DNA of 64,000 bases from Cellulophaga sp. F20128 (GCF_023015805.1 NZ_JALKBA010000002.1:1-64000), one strand, 5' to 3'; positions 44,050 to 53,554 are shown, counted from the stretch's first letter. Translations and numbers: made by a program. The notes: generated by a model from the letters alone, not told the origin.

Positions 44050-46642
44050 CAATGCCAAGAGAGCCATTTCTTTTGGTTCAATTATTACCATCCTTTTATT
44101 ATTTACCAGCCTTACTGCCCTTGGGCAAGTAACGTCTTATGAAGACGGTAAAAAGTATATTTTAGGAGGTTTGGAAGTAACAGGCCTGGAAAGCTTTAAT
44201 GAGCAAACAGTAAAAACGTATACAGGTTTACGTGTGGGGCAACCCATTACACTACCCGGAGAAGAGATTAGTGCCATAATTAATAAACTTTGGGGCTTGG
44301 AGCTGTTTAGTGATATTAGTTTTGACCTGGTGGATATAAAAGGAGATGAAGTTTTTTTAGAACTGAATATTATTGAACGTCCTACCTTAACAGATGTTAC
44401 TGTGTATGGAGTTAAAAAAGGAAAGGTCGCTGAAATTATTGATGATACGGATCTTAAAAAGGGAAAGAAGATAACCCAGAGTCTTATCAATAACACTGAA
44501 AACTACTTACAGAATAAATACAAGAAAAAAGGTTTTCTAAATACTAGAGTTACTATAGCCACTGCAAAAGACACTTCTGAAACTAATGCGCAGAAGATGG
44601 TAGTTAATATTAAAAAAGGTGAAAAAGTTAAGATTAATGAAATTGCCTTTGAAGGGAATGAACAATTGTCTTCAAAAAAACTTCGCAAATCTTTAAAGAA
44701 AACAAAGAAGAAAAAATTCTACCGTCTCTTAAAACGTTCCAAGTTTATAGAAGAAGATTACCAAGCAGATCTTACATCATTGATAGCAACTTACGCAGAA
44801 AACGGGTACCGAGATGCGAGAATTGTGTCTGATACCATAACTAAGGTGAACGATAAGACTATCAATTTAAAAATAAAAGTAGAAGAGGGTAATAAATATT
44901 ACTTTGGTGATATTGAGTTTGTTGGAAATACAGTATATCCAGACCGTTTTTTAGAGAGAGCTTTAGGAATTAAAAAAGGCGATGTTTACAATGGGGTGTT
45001 ATTGAAAGAAAGAATAGAGGATAATACCAAGCCACAACCAAATGATATAGCTAGTTTGTATCAGAATTTTGGATATATGTTTTCTAGTATTAATCCCGTG
45101 GAGATTTCTGCTGAAAACGATACTATTAATTTTGAGATTCGAATCATAGAAGGAAAAGAAACCTTTTTAGATCACGTCACTGTAAGTGGTAATGATAAGA
45201 CCAATGACCATGTAATCTTTAGAGAATTAAGAACTCGTCCAGGTCAAAAATACAATAAGGCAGATATTATTAGAAGTATTAGAGAATTGGGTGCTTTAGG
45301 ATTTTTTGATGCAGAAAGCATTACACCAGATGTGATAAACCCTAATCCAGATGCGGGTACGGTAGATATTAACTACAGTGTGTTAGAAGCGGGTTCTAGT
45401 CAGATAGAATTGCAAGGGGGCTACGGAGGTGGTGGTTTTATTGGTACTTTGGGCTTGTCTTTTAGTAACTTCTCCTTGAACAATATATTTAATAAGGAAG
45501 CTTACAGACCTGTTCCTATGGGAGACGGGCAAACATTTGCCTTGCGATTACAGGCGAGTAGAACGTATAGAGTGTACAGTTTAAATTTCTCAGAACCTTG
45601 GTTAGGGGGTAAGAAACCAGTACAGTTTAATATGTCTTTGTCTAGAACGCAGCAATTTTCTTATGATTATCAAACGGCAGATATAGATAAGGATAGACAA
45701 TTTTCTATATCTAGTATTTCTGTGGGGATGGCAAAAAGACTGCAATGGCCAGATGATTACTTTGTAGCATCACATTCATTAGCGTACCAATTGTACGACT
45801 TTAAAAACTACAATATCGGATTATTTAATTTCGGTAATGGATCAGCGAATTCGTTTTCATACACCTTTGGTATTTCTAGGGAGTCATTAGATGGTGGAAA
45901 GATATTCCCAAGAGGTGGTTCTAGTTTTCAGTTAAAACTAAAGGCTACACCGCCCTATTCTTTGTTTTCGGATAAAGACCACAAAGCCTTGAAAGCAGAA
46001 AGTGAAGAATTGCAAGACATACGTAGTACTAGAGCATTAAGTGCTTTTGAGCAAACGCGTTTGGAAGAAATTGAGGAAGATAGGTTTAAGTGGTTAGAAT
46101 TTTATAAAGCAAGTTTTAAAGGAGATTGGTATACCACCCTTACCGGAGATTTTGTATTGCGTTCCAATGCAGAATTTGGTTTCTTAGGACATTATAACAA
46201 TGATATAGGCAATGTGCCTTTTGAACGTTATTTTGTTGGGGGAGATGGCTTGGGTAACTTTACCTTAGACGGTAGAGAAACGGTTCAATTAAGAGGCTAT
46301 GAAAACCAATCTGTAACTCCAGTAGATCCAATTTCTGGACAACAAGAAGGAGGAATTATCTACAATAAATTCTCTATGGAGCTTCGATATCCTATAACTT
46401 TAAAGCCGTCGGCATCTATTTATGGACTAGGATTTTTAGAAGCAGGAAACTCTTTCAGCAATTTTAATGATTTTAATCCGTTTCAATTAAAAAGATCTGC
46501 CGGTTTAGGTTTGCGTATATTTATGCCAGCTTTTGGTCTTTTAGGAATTGACTTTGGATATGGATTTGATTCTGATCTTCTGCCTGGCTCTGTAGGACCT
46601 AGCGGTTGGCAGACACACTTCATCATTGGACAACAGTTTTAA
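43985..46642 (+). CDS. bamA: Outer membrane assembly factor BamA
   Basis: An 885-residue Omp85 protein. The N-terminal signal (about residues 30-47, ending ALGQ) precedes POTRA repeats (about 60-470, e.g. ILGGLEVTGLESFNEQTV and YYFGDIEFVGNTVYPDRFLERAL) and a 16-strand barrel with the loop-6 motif QLRGYENQ. It inserts beta-barrel proteins. The start is uncertain: ATG at 43985 lies inside uppS, while TTG at 44021 would give a shorter leader and a 29-base overlap. The C-terminal Phe is present. Confidence 0.96.
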   Translation: MQLRIIRTEKEDLEKLANNSTNNAKRAISFGSIITILLLFTSLTALGQVTSYEDGKKYILGGLEVTGLESFNEQTVKTYTGLRVGQPITLPGEEISAIINKLWGLELFSDISFDLVDIKGDEVFLELNIIERPTLTDVTVYGVKKGKVAEIIDDTDLKKGKKITQSLINNTENYLQNKYKKKGFLNTRVTIATAKDTSETNAQKMVVNIKKGEKVKINEIAFEGNEQLSSKKLRKSLKKTKKKKFYRLLKRSKFIEEDYQADLTSLIATYAENGYRDARIVSDTITKVNDKTINLKIKVEEGNKYYFGDIEFVGNTVYPDRFLERALGIKKGDVYNGVLLKERIEDNTKPQPNDIASLYQNFGYMFSSINPVEISAENDTINFEIRIIEGKETFLDHVTVSGNDKTNDHVIFRELRTRPGQKYNKADIIRSIRELGALGFFDAESITPDVINPNPDAGTVDINYSVLEAGSSQIELQGGYGGGGFIGTLGLSFSNFSLNNIFNKEAYRPVPMGDGQTFALRLQASRTYRVYSLNFSEPWLGGKKPVQFNMSLSRTQQFSYDYQTADIDKDRQFSISSISVGMAKRLQWPDDYFVASHSLAYQLYDFKNYNIGLFNFGNGSANSFSYTFGISRESLDGGKIFPRGGSSFQLKLKATPPYSLFSDKDHKALKAESEELQDIRSTRALSAFEQTRLEEIEEDRFKWLEFYKASFKGDWYTTLTGDFVLRSNAEFGFLGHYNNDIGNVPFERYFVGGDGLGNFTLDGRETVQLRGYENQSVTPVDPISGQQEGGIIYNKFSMELRYPITLKPSASIYGLGFLEAGNSFSNFNDFNPFQLKRSAGLGLRIFMPAFGLLGIDFGYGFDSDLLPGSVGPSGWQTHFIIGQQF

Positions 46643-46699
46643 TAACAAAGAATATTTCTAAGCTACCTTATGCTAACTATCTCAACCCTAAATGATTAG

Positions 46700-46707
46700 T
46701 ATTTTTG
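46700..46707 (+). promoter_or_regulatory. -7 box before ompH 1
   Basis: TATTTTTG is an exact TAnnTTTG match, 35 bases before the ATG at 46743. It would allow the two ompH genes to be transcribed apart from bamA. No clear -33 element. Confidence 0.45.
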
Positions 46708-46742
46708 GCACGATATTTTCTATGTATTAAAACGAAAAACAA

Positions 46743-47537
46743 ATGAAAACAAAAGTTCTTTTAATAATTACCGCCTTCGTAGTATCTACGAGTATGTTTG
46801 CGCAACGTAGTGTAAGAATAGGATATGTAGATATGGAATACATTCTAGAGAATGTAGAAGAGTATAGGGAAGCAAATGAGCAGCTCGCCAACAAGGTAGA
46901 GAAGTGGAAGCTAGAAATTGAAGGGGAGCAAAATGAGATCGACAAAATGCGACAATCCTTGCTTGCAGAGAAAGTGTTGTTAACGAACGAGCTAATTGCC
47001 GAACGGGAAGAAGAAATCGCAATTCTTGAAAAAGAAATGTTGCAATATCAACAAGACAGGTTTGGGCCACAAGGAGATTTGGTGATACAAAAACTGAGGT
47101 TGGTACAGCCAATACAAGACCAAGTGTTCAATGAGGTGCAACAAATAGGAAAAAATAAAAATTACGATTTTATTTTTGATAAATCAGCAGATGTTGTAAT
47201 GTTGTATGCTGAAAAAAGAAATGATATTAGTGAATTGGTTCTTAGGGCCATATCTAGAACTAGAAAAATAAGCGCTCCTAAGAAATCATCCACTAGAAAT
47301 AGGTTTGATGATGATGTTGAAGAAACGGAAAAACCAATAACTGAGGCTTTATTAGAGCGTCAAGAAAAAGCGAAGGAGGCTGAGGCTGCCAGAGCCAAAA
47401 CGGCGGAAGAGAAAAGAGCAGAGCAGTTAAAATTGCGGGAAGAACGCAAAAAAGCGTACGAAGCAAGAAGAAAGAAGTTGTTGGAAGAAAGAGAAGCAAA
47501 AAAGAAAGAAAATACCGAAGAGAACGGGAACGAATAA
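46743..47537 (+). CDS. OmpH/Skp family periplasmic chaperone 1
   Basis: A 264-residue protein with signal peptide to about residue 20 (STSMFAQ). The Skp-like part covers about 22-165: RIGYVDMEYILENVEEY, a long coiled-coil, then NYDFIFDKSADVVMLYA. It carries a long Lys/Glu/Arg-rich C-terminal extension (about 195-264) not found in standard Skp. Skp proteins hold unfolded outer-membrane proteins for BamA. It lies directly behind bamA and before a second copy. Confidence 0.92.
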   Translation: MKTKVLLIITAFVVSTSMFAQRSVRIGYVDMEYILENVEEYREANEQLANKVEKWKLEIEGEQNEIDKMRQSLLAEKVLLTNELIAEREEEIAILEKEMLQYQQDRFGPQGDLVIQKLRLVQPIQDQVFNEVQQIGKNKNYDFIFDKSADVVMLYAEKRNDISELVLRAISRTRKISAPKKSSTRNRFDDDVEETEKPITEALLERQEKAKEAEAARAKTAEEKRAEQLKLREERKKAYEARRKKLLEEREAKKKENTEENGNE

Positions 47538-47592
47538 AATAATCTCAAATTATATATAACTAAATACTTAAAATTAACACTCAATTATTATT

Positions 47593-48102
47593 ATGAAACA
47601 AGTAAAGAAAATAGCAGTTGCATTAGTATTGTTTGTAGCTACTTCAGGATTTGTAAATGCTCAGGGGAAAATTGCACATGTCAATGTACAGGAATTATTA
47701 GCAGATATGCCAGCAATGAAAGCGGCAGATGCAGAGCTTAAAAAATTAAACGAAACCTTAGGAGCAGACATACAAGCTTCTATGACAGAAGCGAGAAATA
47801 AAGCAAATCAATACCAAAGTGAAGCTGCGTCTAAAACGGATGAAGAGAACGCTAAAAGACAAGAAGAGTTAATGACATACCAACAAACTATTGGTACTGC
47901 TCAGCAAGCGGCACAACAAGAATTGCAAAAGAAACAACAAGAATTGTTTGTACCTATTCAAGAGAAAGCGATGTTAGCTATAGAAAAAGTAGCAGCTGCG
48001 CAAGGAATTGACTATGTTGTAGATTCTAGCCCAGGTTCTGGTGTTCTTGTAGCAAAAGGTAAAGATTTACTAGCTGCAGTTAAAAAGGAATTAGGTTTCT
48101 AA
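47593..48102 (+). CDS. OmpH/Skp family periplasmic chaperone 2
   Basis: A 169-residue protein with signal peptide to about residue 23 (GFVNAQ), then KIAHVNVQELLADMPAMK, a Gln/Glu-rich coiled-coil (about 50-125) and the closing strand region GIDYVVDSSPGSGVLVAKG. The length is typical of Skp. It is 55 bases behind the longer paralogue and shares its direction, and a terminator follows. It probably forms a trimeric chaperone with tentacle-like helices. Confidence 0.94.
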   Translation: MKQVKKIAVALVLFVATSGFVNAQGKIAHVNVQELLADMPAMKAADAELKKLNETLGADIQASMTEARNKANQYQSEAASKTDEENAKRQEELMTYQQTIGTAQQAAQQELQKKQQELFVPIQEKAMLAIEKVAAAQGIDYVVDSSPGSGVLVAKGKDLLAAVKKELGF

Positions 48103-48121
48103 AAGAAAAATAATTTTATAC

Positions 48122-48152
48122 AAAAGGCCGTGCGTAATGCATGGCCTTTTTT
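48122..48152 (+). terminator. Terminator behind the ompH pair
   Basis: AAAAGGCCGTGC (48122-48133) pairs with GCATGGCCTTTT (48139-48150), then further T residues. It ends the bamA-ompH transcript before murI. Confidence 0.85.
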
Positions 48153-48192
48153 GTTTCTTTGCAGTATATTTATAATGGAATAATAAGCTTAA

Positions 48193-48984
48193 ATGGAGAA
48201 TAGGCCCATAGGTATTTTTGATTCAGGTATTGGAGGAACCTCCATTTGGAAGGAGATCCATAAGTTGCTCCCCAATGAGGATACCATTTACCTAGCAGAT
48301 AGTGCCAATGCTCCCTACGGTGTAAAGTCTCCCGAGGACATAATACAACTTAGCGTAAAAAACACAGAACTTTTAATTGCTAAGAACTGTAAGATAATTG
48401 TTGTGGCTTGTAATACGGCCACCACCAATGCAATATCCTATTTAAGGAATACGTATACGGATATCGCTTTTATTGGAATAGAGCCTGCAATTAAACCGGC
48501 TGCCTTACAGTCTAATTCTAAAATTGTAGGCGTTTTAGCTACTAAAGGGACTTTGTCTAGTAGTTTGTTTCACAGCACGGCTAAAAGTCACGGAGAGGGC
48601 ATTACAATAATCGATAAAGAGGGGCTAGGTCTCGTTCCATTAATTGAAGCGGGTAAGGCCTCGTCAGTGGAGACAAAAATACTGTTAAAAGAAATTTTGG
48701 AGCCAATGCTTCGGGCAAACATTGATTATTTGGTTTTGGGTTGTACGCATTACCCGTACTTAATTCCTGTATTAAAAGAATTGTTGCCAAGCAATATTAC
48801 CATTATAGATTCTGGTGAGGCCGTAGCACGACAAACAAAGGCAGTTTTAGAAAAAGGTGAGCTGCTCAACGGGGCTAAGCATGCAGTAAAACATCAATTT
48901 TACACCAATGCCGATGTAACTATTTTAAGTACGTTTCTAAGTGATGTAAACAGCTTCTTGAAAATTGAATACCTCAAATTTTAA
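48193..48984 (+). CDS. murI: Glutamate racemase
   Basis: A 263-residue cofactor-independent racemase. The two catalytic cysteines are C73 (VACNTATT) and C184 (LGCTHYPYL), and the N-terminal IGIFDSGIGGTSI and LADSANAPYG motifs are complete. It supplies D-glutamate for peptidoglycan. A terminator separates it from the ompH genes, so it has its own promoter, which I could not pin down. Confidence 0.97.
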   Translation: MENRPIGIFDSGIGGTSIWKEIHKLLPNEDTIYLADSANAPYGVKSPEDIIQLSVKNTELLIAKNCKIIVVACNTATTNAISYLRNTYTDIAFIGIEPAIKPAALQSNSKIVGVLATKGTLSSSLFHSTAKSHGEGITIIDKEGLGLVPLIEAGKASSVETKILLKEILEPMLRANIDYLVLGCTHYPYLIPVLKELLPSNITIIDSGEAVARQTKAVLEKGELLNGAKHAVKHQFYTNADVTILSTFLSDVNSFLKIEYLKF

Positions 48985-49023
48985 TGAGGATAAGCCTTAG
49001 GAAATAATGTCCCTAAAAAAATG

Positions 49024-49521
49024 CTATTTTTTTAAGTAGCTAAGGTAGGTGAAGTCGTACTTGTGTTTTTCATCTTTCGGGTGATATTCTTCAGTGAGTA
49101 GTTTCCAATCTTCAGGATTAATTTCCGGAAAAAAAGTATCAGCTTCAAGGTTAACATGCACACGGGTGAGTTCAATTTTGTGGGTATACTGTAGGCCTTG
49201 TTTGTAAATTTCACCCCCTCCAATAATATAAGCTAAAGGTTCAGATTTTGTGAGTTGTAATGCATTTTCTATGGAGTTGACTACCACACAATTTTCAAAG
49301 GCAATTTTGTAATCTGTATTTCTTGTAATTACAATATGCTGTCTGTTTGGCAGGGGTTTGGGGAAGCTTTCAAATGTTTTTCTTCCCATAATGATGGGGT
49401 GTCCAGTTGTCAATAATTTAAAACGTTTAAAATCATCAGGCAAATGCCAGAGTAGATCGTTGTTTTTGCCAAGCGCATTATTGGTTGCCGCTGCTGCTAT
49501 CATTGTAATGGTTTGTGCCAT
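49024..49521 (-). CDS. folA: Dihydrofolate reductase
   Basis: A 165-residue enzyme. The family pattern is clear: TMIAAAATNNALGKNNDLLWHLP.DDFKRFK (residues 5-32), then HPIIMGRKTFESF (about 38-50), AYIIGGGEIYKQ (about 95) and ADTFFPEI. It reduces dihydrofolate with NADPH. The ATG at 49521 gives the normal N-terminus; the in-frame ATG at 49569 adds a basic leader not seen in the family. It is near thyA, whose reaction produces its substrate, but not in one operon with it. Confidence 0.96.
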   Translation of the reverse strand: MAQTITMIAAAATNNALGKNNDLLWHLPDDFKRFKLLTTGHPIIMGRKTFESFPKPLPNRQHIVITRNTDYKIAFENCVVVNSIENALQLTKSEPLAYIIGGGEIYKQGLQYTHKIELTRVHVNLEADTFFPEINPEDWKLLTEEYHPKDEKHKYDFTYLSYLKK

Positions 49522-49880
49522 TTTTATATTTTTCTTAGAGGTGTTTTTTAAAAATTTAAAACAATTCATTCATCTTGGTTTTTGAATACCGAGCATCCAT
49601 CCAAATATACATTAATTCAAATAGTTTAGAAGGGCATTGCCCTGTATTCTAGAAGAATTGTACTGGTTTTTGTCTTTGTATAATGGTAATTCGGTGATTT
49701 ATAGAATGTTAAAATCGTATGAAATCGTTTTTTTAATTGTGTTTTTGTAAAATTACAAACGTATTATTAGTAATAATTACTTTATGTTCTTATCGTTTTA
49801 TGAAATTGACAATTCGGTGCTTGATTCTTGCTAATGAGCGTTTTAAGCTGTTCATTTGCGGAAAAAATAAACATAGAATT

Positions 49881-50177
49881 ATGGGAATTGCAAAACAGTA
49901 TTTAAAATCGAAACCAGTTTGTAAAGTAACCTTTACAGTACCCGCTGAAAAAGCAAAAAAAGTTGCTGTAGTAGGAGATTTTAACGAATGGAATCCTAAG
50001 AAAAGTGAATTGAAAAAATTAAAAAACGGAACTTTTAAAGGAACGTTAGAATTACCAAAAGAAGGTACTTTTGAATTTAAGTACTTGGTAGATGGTGAGT
50101 TTGTTAATGAAGCAAAGGCAGATCGTTACCAATGGAATGATTATGCTGGGACTGAGAATTCTGTCTTAGAATTGTAA
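49881..50177 (+). CDS. Stand-alone glycogen-binding (CBM48-like) domain protein
   Basis: A 98-residue protein that is almost entirely one isoamylase-N/AMPK-type domain: KVTFTVPAEKAKKVAVVGDFNEWNP (about 17-41) and FEFKYLVDGEFVNEAKADRY (about 66-85). The GDFNEWNP turn is the starch/glycogen-binding signature. There is no catalytic part and no signal peptide, so it is probably a cytosolic glycogen-associated or regulatory module. The start at 49881 is at the domain. A longer frame from 49737 has an unlikely Cys-rich leader. Confidence 0.88.
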   Translation: MGIAKQYLKSKPVCKVTFTVPAEKAKKVAVVGDFNEWNPKKSELKKLKNGTFKGTLELPKEGTFEFKYLVDGEFVNEAKADRYQWNDYAGTENSVLEL

Positions 50178-50192
50178 TTTCTGCCTCGGTAT

Positions 50193-50232
50193 AAAAAAAA
50201 GCTAAATACAAATTTGTATTTAGCTTTTTTTT
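50193..50232. terminator. Bidirectional terminator
   Basis: A perfect 20-base-pair inverted repeat (AAGCTAAATACAAA against TTTGTATTTAGCTT, flanked by A8 and T8) between the converging CBM48-like gene and thyA. Confidence 0.92.
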
Positions 50233-50236
50233 TTTG

Positions 50237-51061
50237 TTAAATGGCCACAATTCCTTTAATATGCGGGTGTGGATCATAATCTGTTAAGCTAAAATCTTCA
50301 AACTTAAAATCAAAAATGTCTTTAACTTCAGGATTTAGAGTCATTTTTGGCAGCGGTCTAATGGCTCTGCTTAGTTGCAATTCTACTTGCTCTAAATGAT
50401 TGTTGTAAATATGTGCATCGCCAAAAGTGTGAATAAATTCACCCGCTTCATAACCGCAGACTTGTGCCATCATCATCGTAAATAGGGCATAGGATGCAAT
50501 GTTAAAGGGCACGCCTAAAAATATGTCTGCACTGCGTTGGTACAATTGACATGATAATTTGCCGTCTGCTACATAAAACTGAAAGAAAGCATGACAAGGC
50601 GGTAGCGCGGCCTTTCCATTCGCGACATTTTCTGCAAAGGAAACGGAGGTATCTGGTAATACGCTTGGGTTCCATGCGGTAACCAACATTCTTCTGCTGT
50701 TGGGGTTGGTTTTAAGGGTGTGGATCACCTCTTTTATTTGATCGATGTCCTCGCTATTCCAGTTGCGCCATTGATGCCCGTATACAGGACCAAGATCTCC
50801 CTTGTCATCTGCCCATTCATTCCAAATACGAACCCCATTTTCTTGTAAGTAGCCAATGTTGGTGTCTCCAGTTAAAAACCAAAGCAATTCATATACGATG
50901 GATTTTAAATGCAGTTTTTTTGTGGTGACCATAGGGAAACCTTCGCTTAGGTCAAATCTCATTTGGTGACCAAAAACACTAGTGGTTCCTGTGCCAGTGC
51001 GATCTCCTTTTTGATTGCCTTTGTCTAATACGTGTGTAAGTAAGTCGTGGTATTGTTTCAT
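50237..51061 (-). CDS. thyA: Thymidylate synthase
   Basis: A 274-residue ThyA. The catalytic Cys is C156 in [23 protein letters not shown] (about 21-33), [20 protein letters not shown] (about 175-195) and HIYNNHLEQ are all present. It methylates dUMP to dTMP and yields dihydrofolate, which FolA (49024-49521) recycles. It is monocistronic with a strong terminator. The C-terminus ends in VAI, as is typical. Confidence 0.98.
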   Translation of the reverse strand: MKQYHDLLTHVLDKGNQKGDRTGTGTTSVFGHQMRFDLSEGFPMVTTKKLHLKSIVYELLWFLTGDTNIGYLQENGVRIWNEWADDKGDLGPVYGHQWRNWNSEDIDQIKEVIHTLKTNPNSRRMLVTAWNPSVLPDTSVSFAENVANGKAALPPCHAFFQFYVADGKLSCQLYQRSADIFLGVPFNIASYALFTMMMAQVCGYEAGEFIHTFGDAHIYNNHLEQVELQLSRAIRPLPKMTLNPEVKDIFDFKFEDFSLTDYDPHPHIKGIVAI

Positions 51062-51176
51062 TTTTTAATGACATCTATCTCCATGAAATGAATAGGAGTT
51101 ATGTTAGATTGTAAAATTAATTAATGTAAAAGAAATTATAAGGCTAGAATGCATTTCAATATTAAAAACTTATTAA

Positions 51177-51326
51177 CTAGTCTGTCATAAAGGGAGAAAA
51201 TATTTCTATTTCTAAAGTTAAATGTAGTCCAGATTTGTCTGAAGAAGGTTGATGTGCTATAGGGAAGTAAACATCTTTAACCAACTGACTAAGGTCATTC
51301 GAAACATCAAGTTTCCTAAAAGATTC
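51177..51326 (-). pseudogene. Coding-like remnant behind the nucleoside transporter
   Basis: A 49-codon stretch free of stops, ending in TAG at 51177, with no ATG before its last few codons. Its translation is protein-like: FRKLDVSNDLSQLVKDVYF, then IAHQPSSDKSGLHLTL, then EIEIFSPFM near the end. An upstream TGA and a run of seven A bases suggest a decayed or frameshifted gene. I do not recognise the family. The rest of 51062-51353 shows nothing further. Confidence 0.3.
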
Positions 51327-51353
51327 TCATTGAGCTTTTTTTCCCTTCAGCCC

Positions 51354-52811
51354 TTACCCTAAAATCATCCCAGCAATTGTAGCAGAAAGCAAGGAGGCAA
51401 TAGAACCACCTAAAACGGCTTTAAGTCCAAATTCTGACAATGTTTTTCGTTGCCCAGGAGCTAAGGAACCAATACCGCCAATTTGTATCCCGATAGAGGC
51501 AAAATTTGCAAAGCCACACAGCATATAGGTAGCCATTAAGACCGACTTATTATACGTAAAATGGGTGCTGCTTGCCATATCTTTCAGTTCTGCTAGCTGT
51601 ATGTAGCCAATAAATTCACTTGCAGCAAGTTTAATACCGAGCAACTGCCCCATAAGCATTATATCTTCTTTGGCTACACCAATAAGCCACATTAAAGGCG
51701 CAAAAATGGTTCCAAGAATTGCTTCTAGGCTAAATTGTTCATACACACTATTATTGGCTATCCAGCTGTTTATGGAAGAGGTGTCTCCTATATCACCCAC
51801 CCAGCCTAAAATACCATTGATCATGGCAATAAATGCAACAAAAACCAGAAGCATTGCTCCTACGTTTACAGCCAATTTTAAGCCTTCCGTTGTGCCGTTT
51901 GCAATGGCGTCTAATATATTGGCGCCTATTTTTTCTGTTGAAACCTTTACCTCTGTGTTTATGGGTTCGGTTTGTGGGTATAGTATTTTTGAAATAACAA
52001 TAGCTCCCGGTGCAGCCATGACGGAGGCAGCTAATAAATGCTTGGCAAAGTGTAGTCGTAAGATTTCGTCATCACCCCCTAAAAAACCAATATAGGCAGC
52101 TAAAACTGCACCAGCAACCGTAGCCATACCGCCAATCATCACTAGTAAAATTTCGGACTTGTTCATTTTTTCTAAATACGCCTTAATCAATAAGGGGGCT
52201 TCCGTTTGTCCTAAAAATATATTCCCGGCAACCGATAAGCTTTCTGCTCCAGAAATACCTAAGGTTTTGGTTAGCAGCCAGGCTAGTGCCTTTACAACTT
52301 TTTGGATAATCCCTAAATAGAATAATACAGAGGTTAAGGCCGAAAAGAAAATAATGGTAGGGAGTACTTGAAAGGCAAAAATAAACCCAAAGGTATCCAT
52401 GTCTGTAACAAGGCCTTCAAATAAAAACTTACTTCCTTTTGTAGTAAATTCTAAAATACTGACAAATATCTTCCCTATAGTATCAAAAACTTTAGCAACA
52501 AAATTTACCTTCAATACGCCTATTGCGATAATTAATTGTAGTCCCAGTCCAATACCTACGGTTCTCCAATTTATAGCTTTTCGGTTGGCGCTAAATAAAA
52601 AAGCAATGAACAATAGCGCTAGCATTCCTAATCCCCCTCGAAGTAAACTGTTTATTGAAAACCCTTGATTGTCAATTAACTGATCGGGAAAATCATTTGT
52701 GGTTATGGTTTCAACGGTTTTAGGTACTAGATTAGTAGCTAAGGAGTCTTGTGCGATAGAAGGGAAAATGACAAAAAAAGCAATGAGGAGAATCCAGTAA
52801 CTTTTTTTCAT
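51354..52811 (-). CDS. Concentrative nucleoside transporter (NupC/CNT family)
   Basis: A 485-residue protein. It begins with a signal-like hydrophobic stretch (residues 4-22) and about 50 periplasmic residues, then the CNT core: LLGMLALLFIAFLFS, VNFVAKVFDTIGK, GQTEAPLLIKAYLEKMNKSE (the nucleoside-binding HP1 region), and the late CGFANFASIGIQIGGIGSLAPGQR. It imports nucleosides coupled to Na+ or H+. The ATG at 52811 is preferred over 52928, which would run far into the intergenic region and add a polar leader. It lies 22 bases behind the DUF151 gene and is probably co-transcribed. Confidence 0.92.
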   Translation of the reverse strand: MKKSYWILLIAFFVIFPSIAQDSLATNLVPKTVETITTNDFPDQLIDNQGFSINSLLRGGLGMLALLFIAFLFSANRKAINWRTVGIGLGLQLIIAIGVLKVNFVAKVFDTIGKIFVSILEFTTKGSKFLFEGLVTDMDTFGFIFAFQVLPTIIFFSALTSVLFYLGIIQKVVKALAWLLTKTLGISGAESLSVAGNIFLGQTEAPLLIKAYLEKMNKSEILLVMIGGMATVAGAVLAAYIGFLGGDDEILRLHFAKHLLAASVMAAPGAIVISKILYPQTEPINTEVKVSTEKIGANILDAIANGTTEGLKLAVNVGAMLLVFVAFIAMINGILGWVGDIGDTSSINSWIANNSVYEQFSLEAILGTIFAPLMWLIGVAKEDIMLMGQLLGIKLAASEFIGYIQLAELKDMASSTHFTYNKSVLMATYMLCGFANFASIGIQIGGIGSLAPGQRKTLSEFGLKAVLGGSIASLLSATIAGMILG

Positions 52812-52833
52812 GTTATTTATGGTGTAAAGAGGG

Positions 52834-53463
52834 TTATTTTCTTTTTGAGATTTCATCCCGTAACTTGGCTGCTTTTTCATAATCTTCACTGGCAACAGCC
52901 TTATTGAGTTCTTGATGTAATTCCTCAACGGTTAATTCACGGTAGGCATCTGAAGGGTTAGATTCAATCTCTACGGTTTCGCTCTCTTGAAGAATTTCAT
53001 CAACCATAATGCTATCATCCGTTTCTTCTTCCTTTTCTTCTTTGTTAGAAAATTTCAAGAAAATACCTGCTTTGTCTAATATGGTTTTATAGGTAAATAT
53101 TGGTGCATCAAAACGCAAGGCTAATGCAATAGCATCGCTTGTTCTGGCATCAATGATTTCTTCAACCTTATCGCGCTCGCAAATAATACTAGAATAAAAA
53201 ACACCATCAACTAGTTTGTGTATAATGACTTGTTTGATAACAATATCATATCGATCTGAAAAATTTTTAAAGAGATCGTGTGTTAGTGGTCTTGGGGGTT
53301 TAATTTCTTTTTCGAGGGCTATGGCAATAGATTGTGCCTCAAAGGCACCTATAACGATAGGTAATTTTCGATCACCATCAACTTCATTCAATATCAAGGC
53401 ATAAGCGCCATTTTGCGTTTGGCTATATGATATTCCTTTTATTTTTAGTCGTACTAAACTCAT
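52834..53463 (-). CDS. Bifunctional nuclease domain (DUF151) and UVR domain protein
   Basis: A 209-residue protein. Residues 2-140 form the DUF151/BFN domain: LVRLKIKGISYSQTQNGAYALIL, PIVIGAFEAQSIAIALE, and ARTSDAIALALRFDAPIF. An acidic linker (about 145-170) leads to a UVR motif at about 180-209 (LNKAVASEDYEKAAKLRDEI), the helical hairpin used for protein contacts in UvrB/UvrC. BFN-type proteins have reported nuclease activity. Their role in bacteria is unclear. It starts just behind a hairpin that ends etfA transcription. Confidence 0.88.
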   Translation of the reverse strand: MSLVRLKIKGISYSQTQNGAYALILNEVDGDRKLPIVIGAFEAQSIAIALEKEIKPPRPLTHDLFKNFSDRYDIVIKQVIIHKLVDGVFYSSIICERDKVEEIIDARTSDAIALALRFDAPIFTYKTILDKAGIFLKFSNKEEKEEETDDSIMVDEILQESETVEIESNPSDAYRELTVEELHQELNKAVASEDYEKAAKLRDEISKRK

Positions 53464-53482
53464 ATTCACATTTAAAATTACT

Positions 53483-53529
53483 AAGGGCTGTTTAAATAAA
53501 AGGGAATTCCTTGTATTTAAACAGCCCTT
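53483..53529 (-). terminator. Hairpin between etfA and the DUF151 gene
   Basis: AAGGGCTGTTTAAATA (53483-53498) pairs with TATTTAAACAGCCCTT (53514-53529), a 16-base-pair stem. It lies 26 bases beyond the etfA stop. The T-run is modest. Confidence 0.7.
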
Positions 53530-53554
53530 TAGTATGGGCACAATTTATAAAAAA

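Noticed and set aside
49737-49880. N-terminal extension of the CBM48-like protein
   Set aside because: The extra 48 residues are Cys-rich and lie in an AT-rich intergenic stretch; the domain begins at the ATG at 49881.
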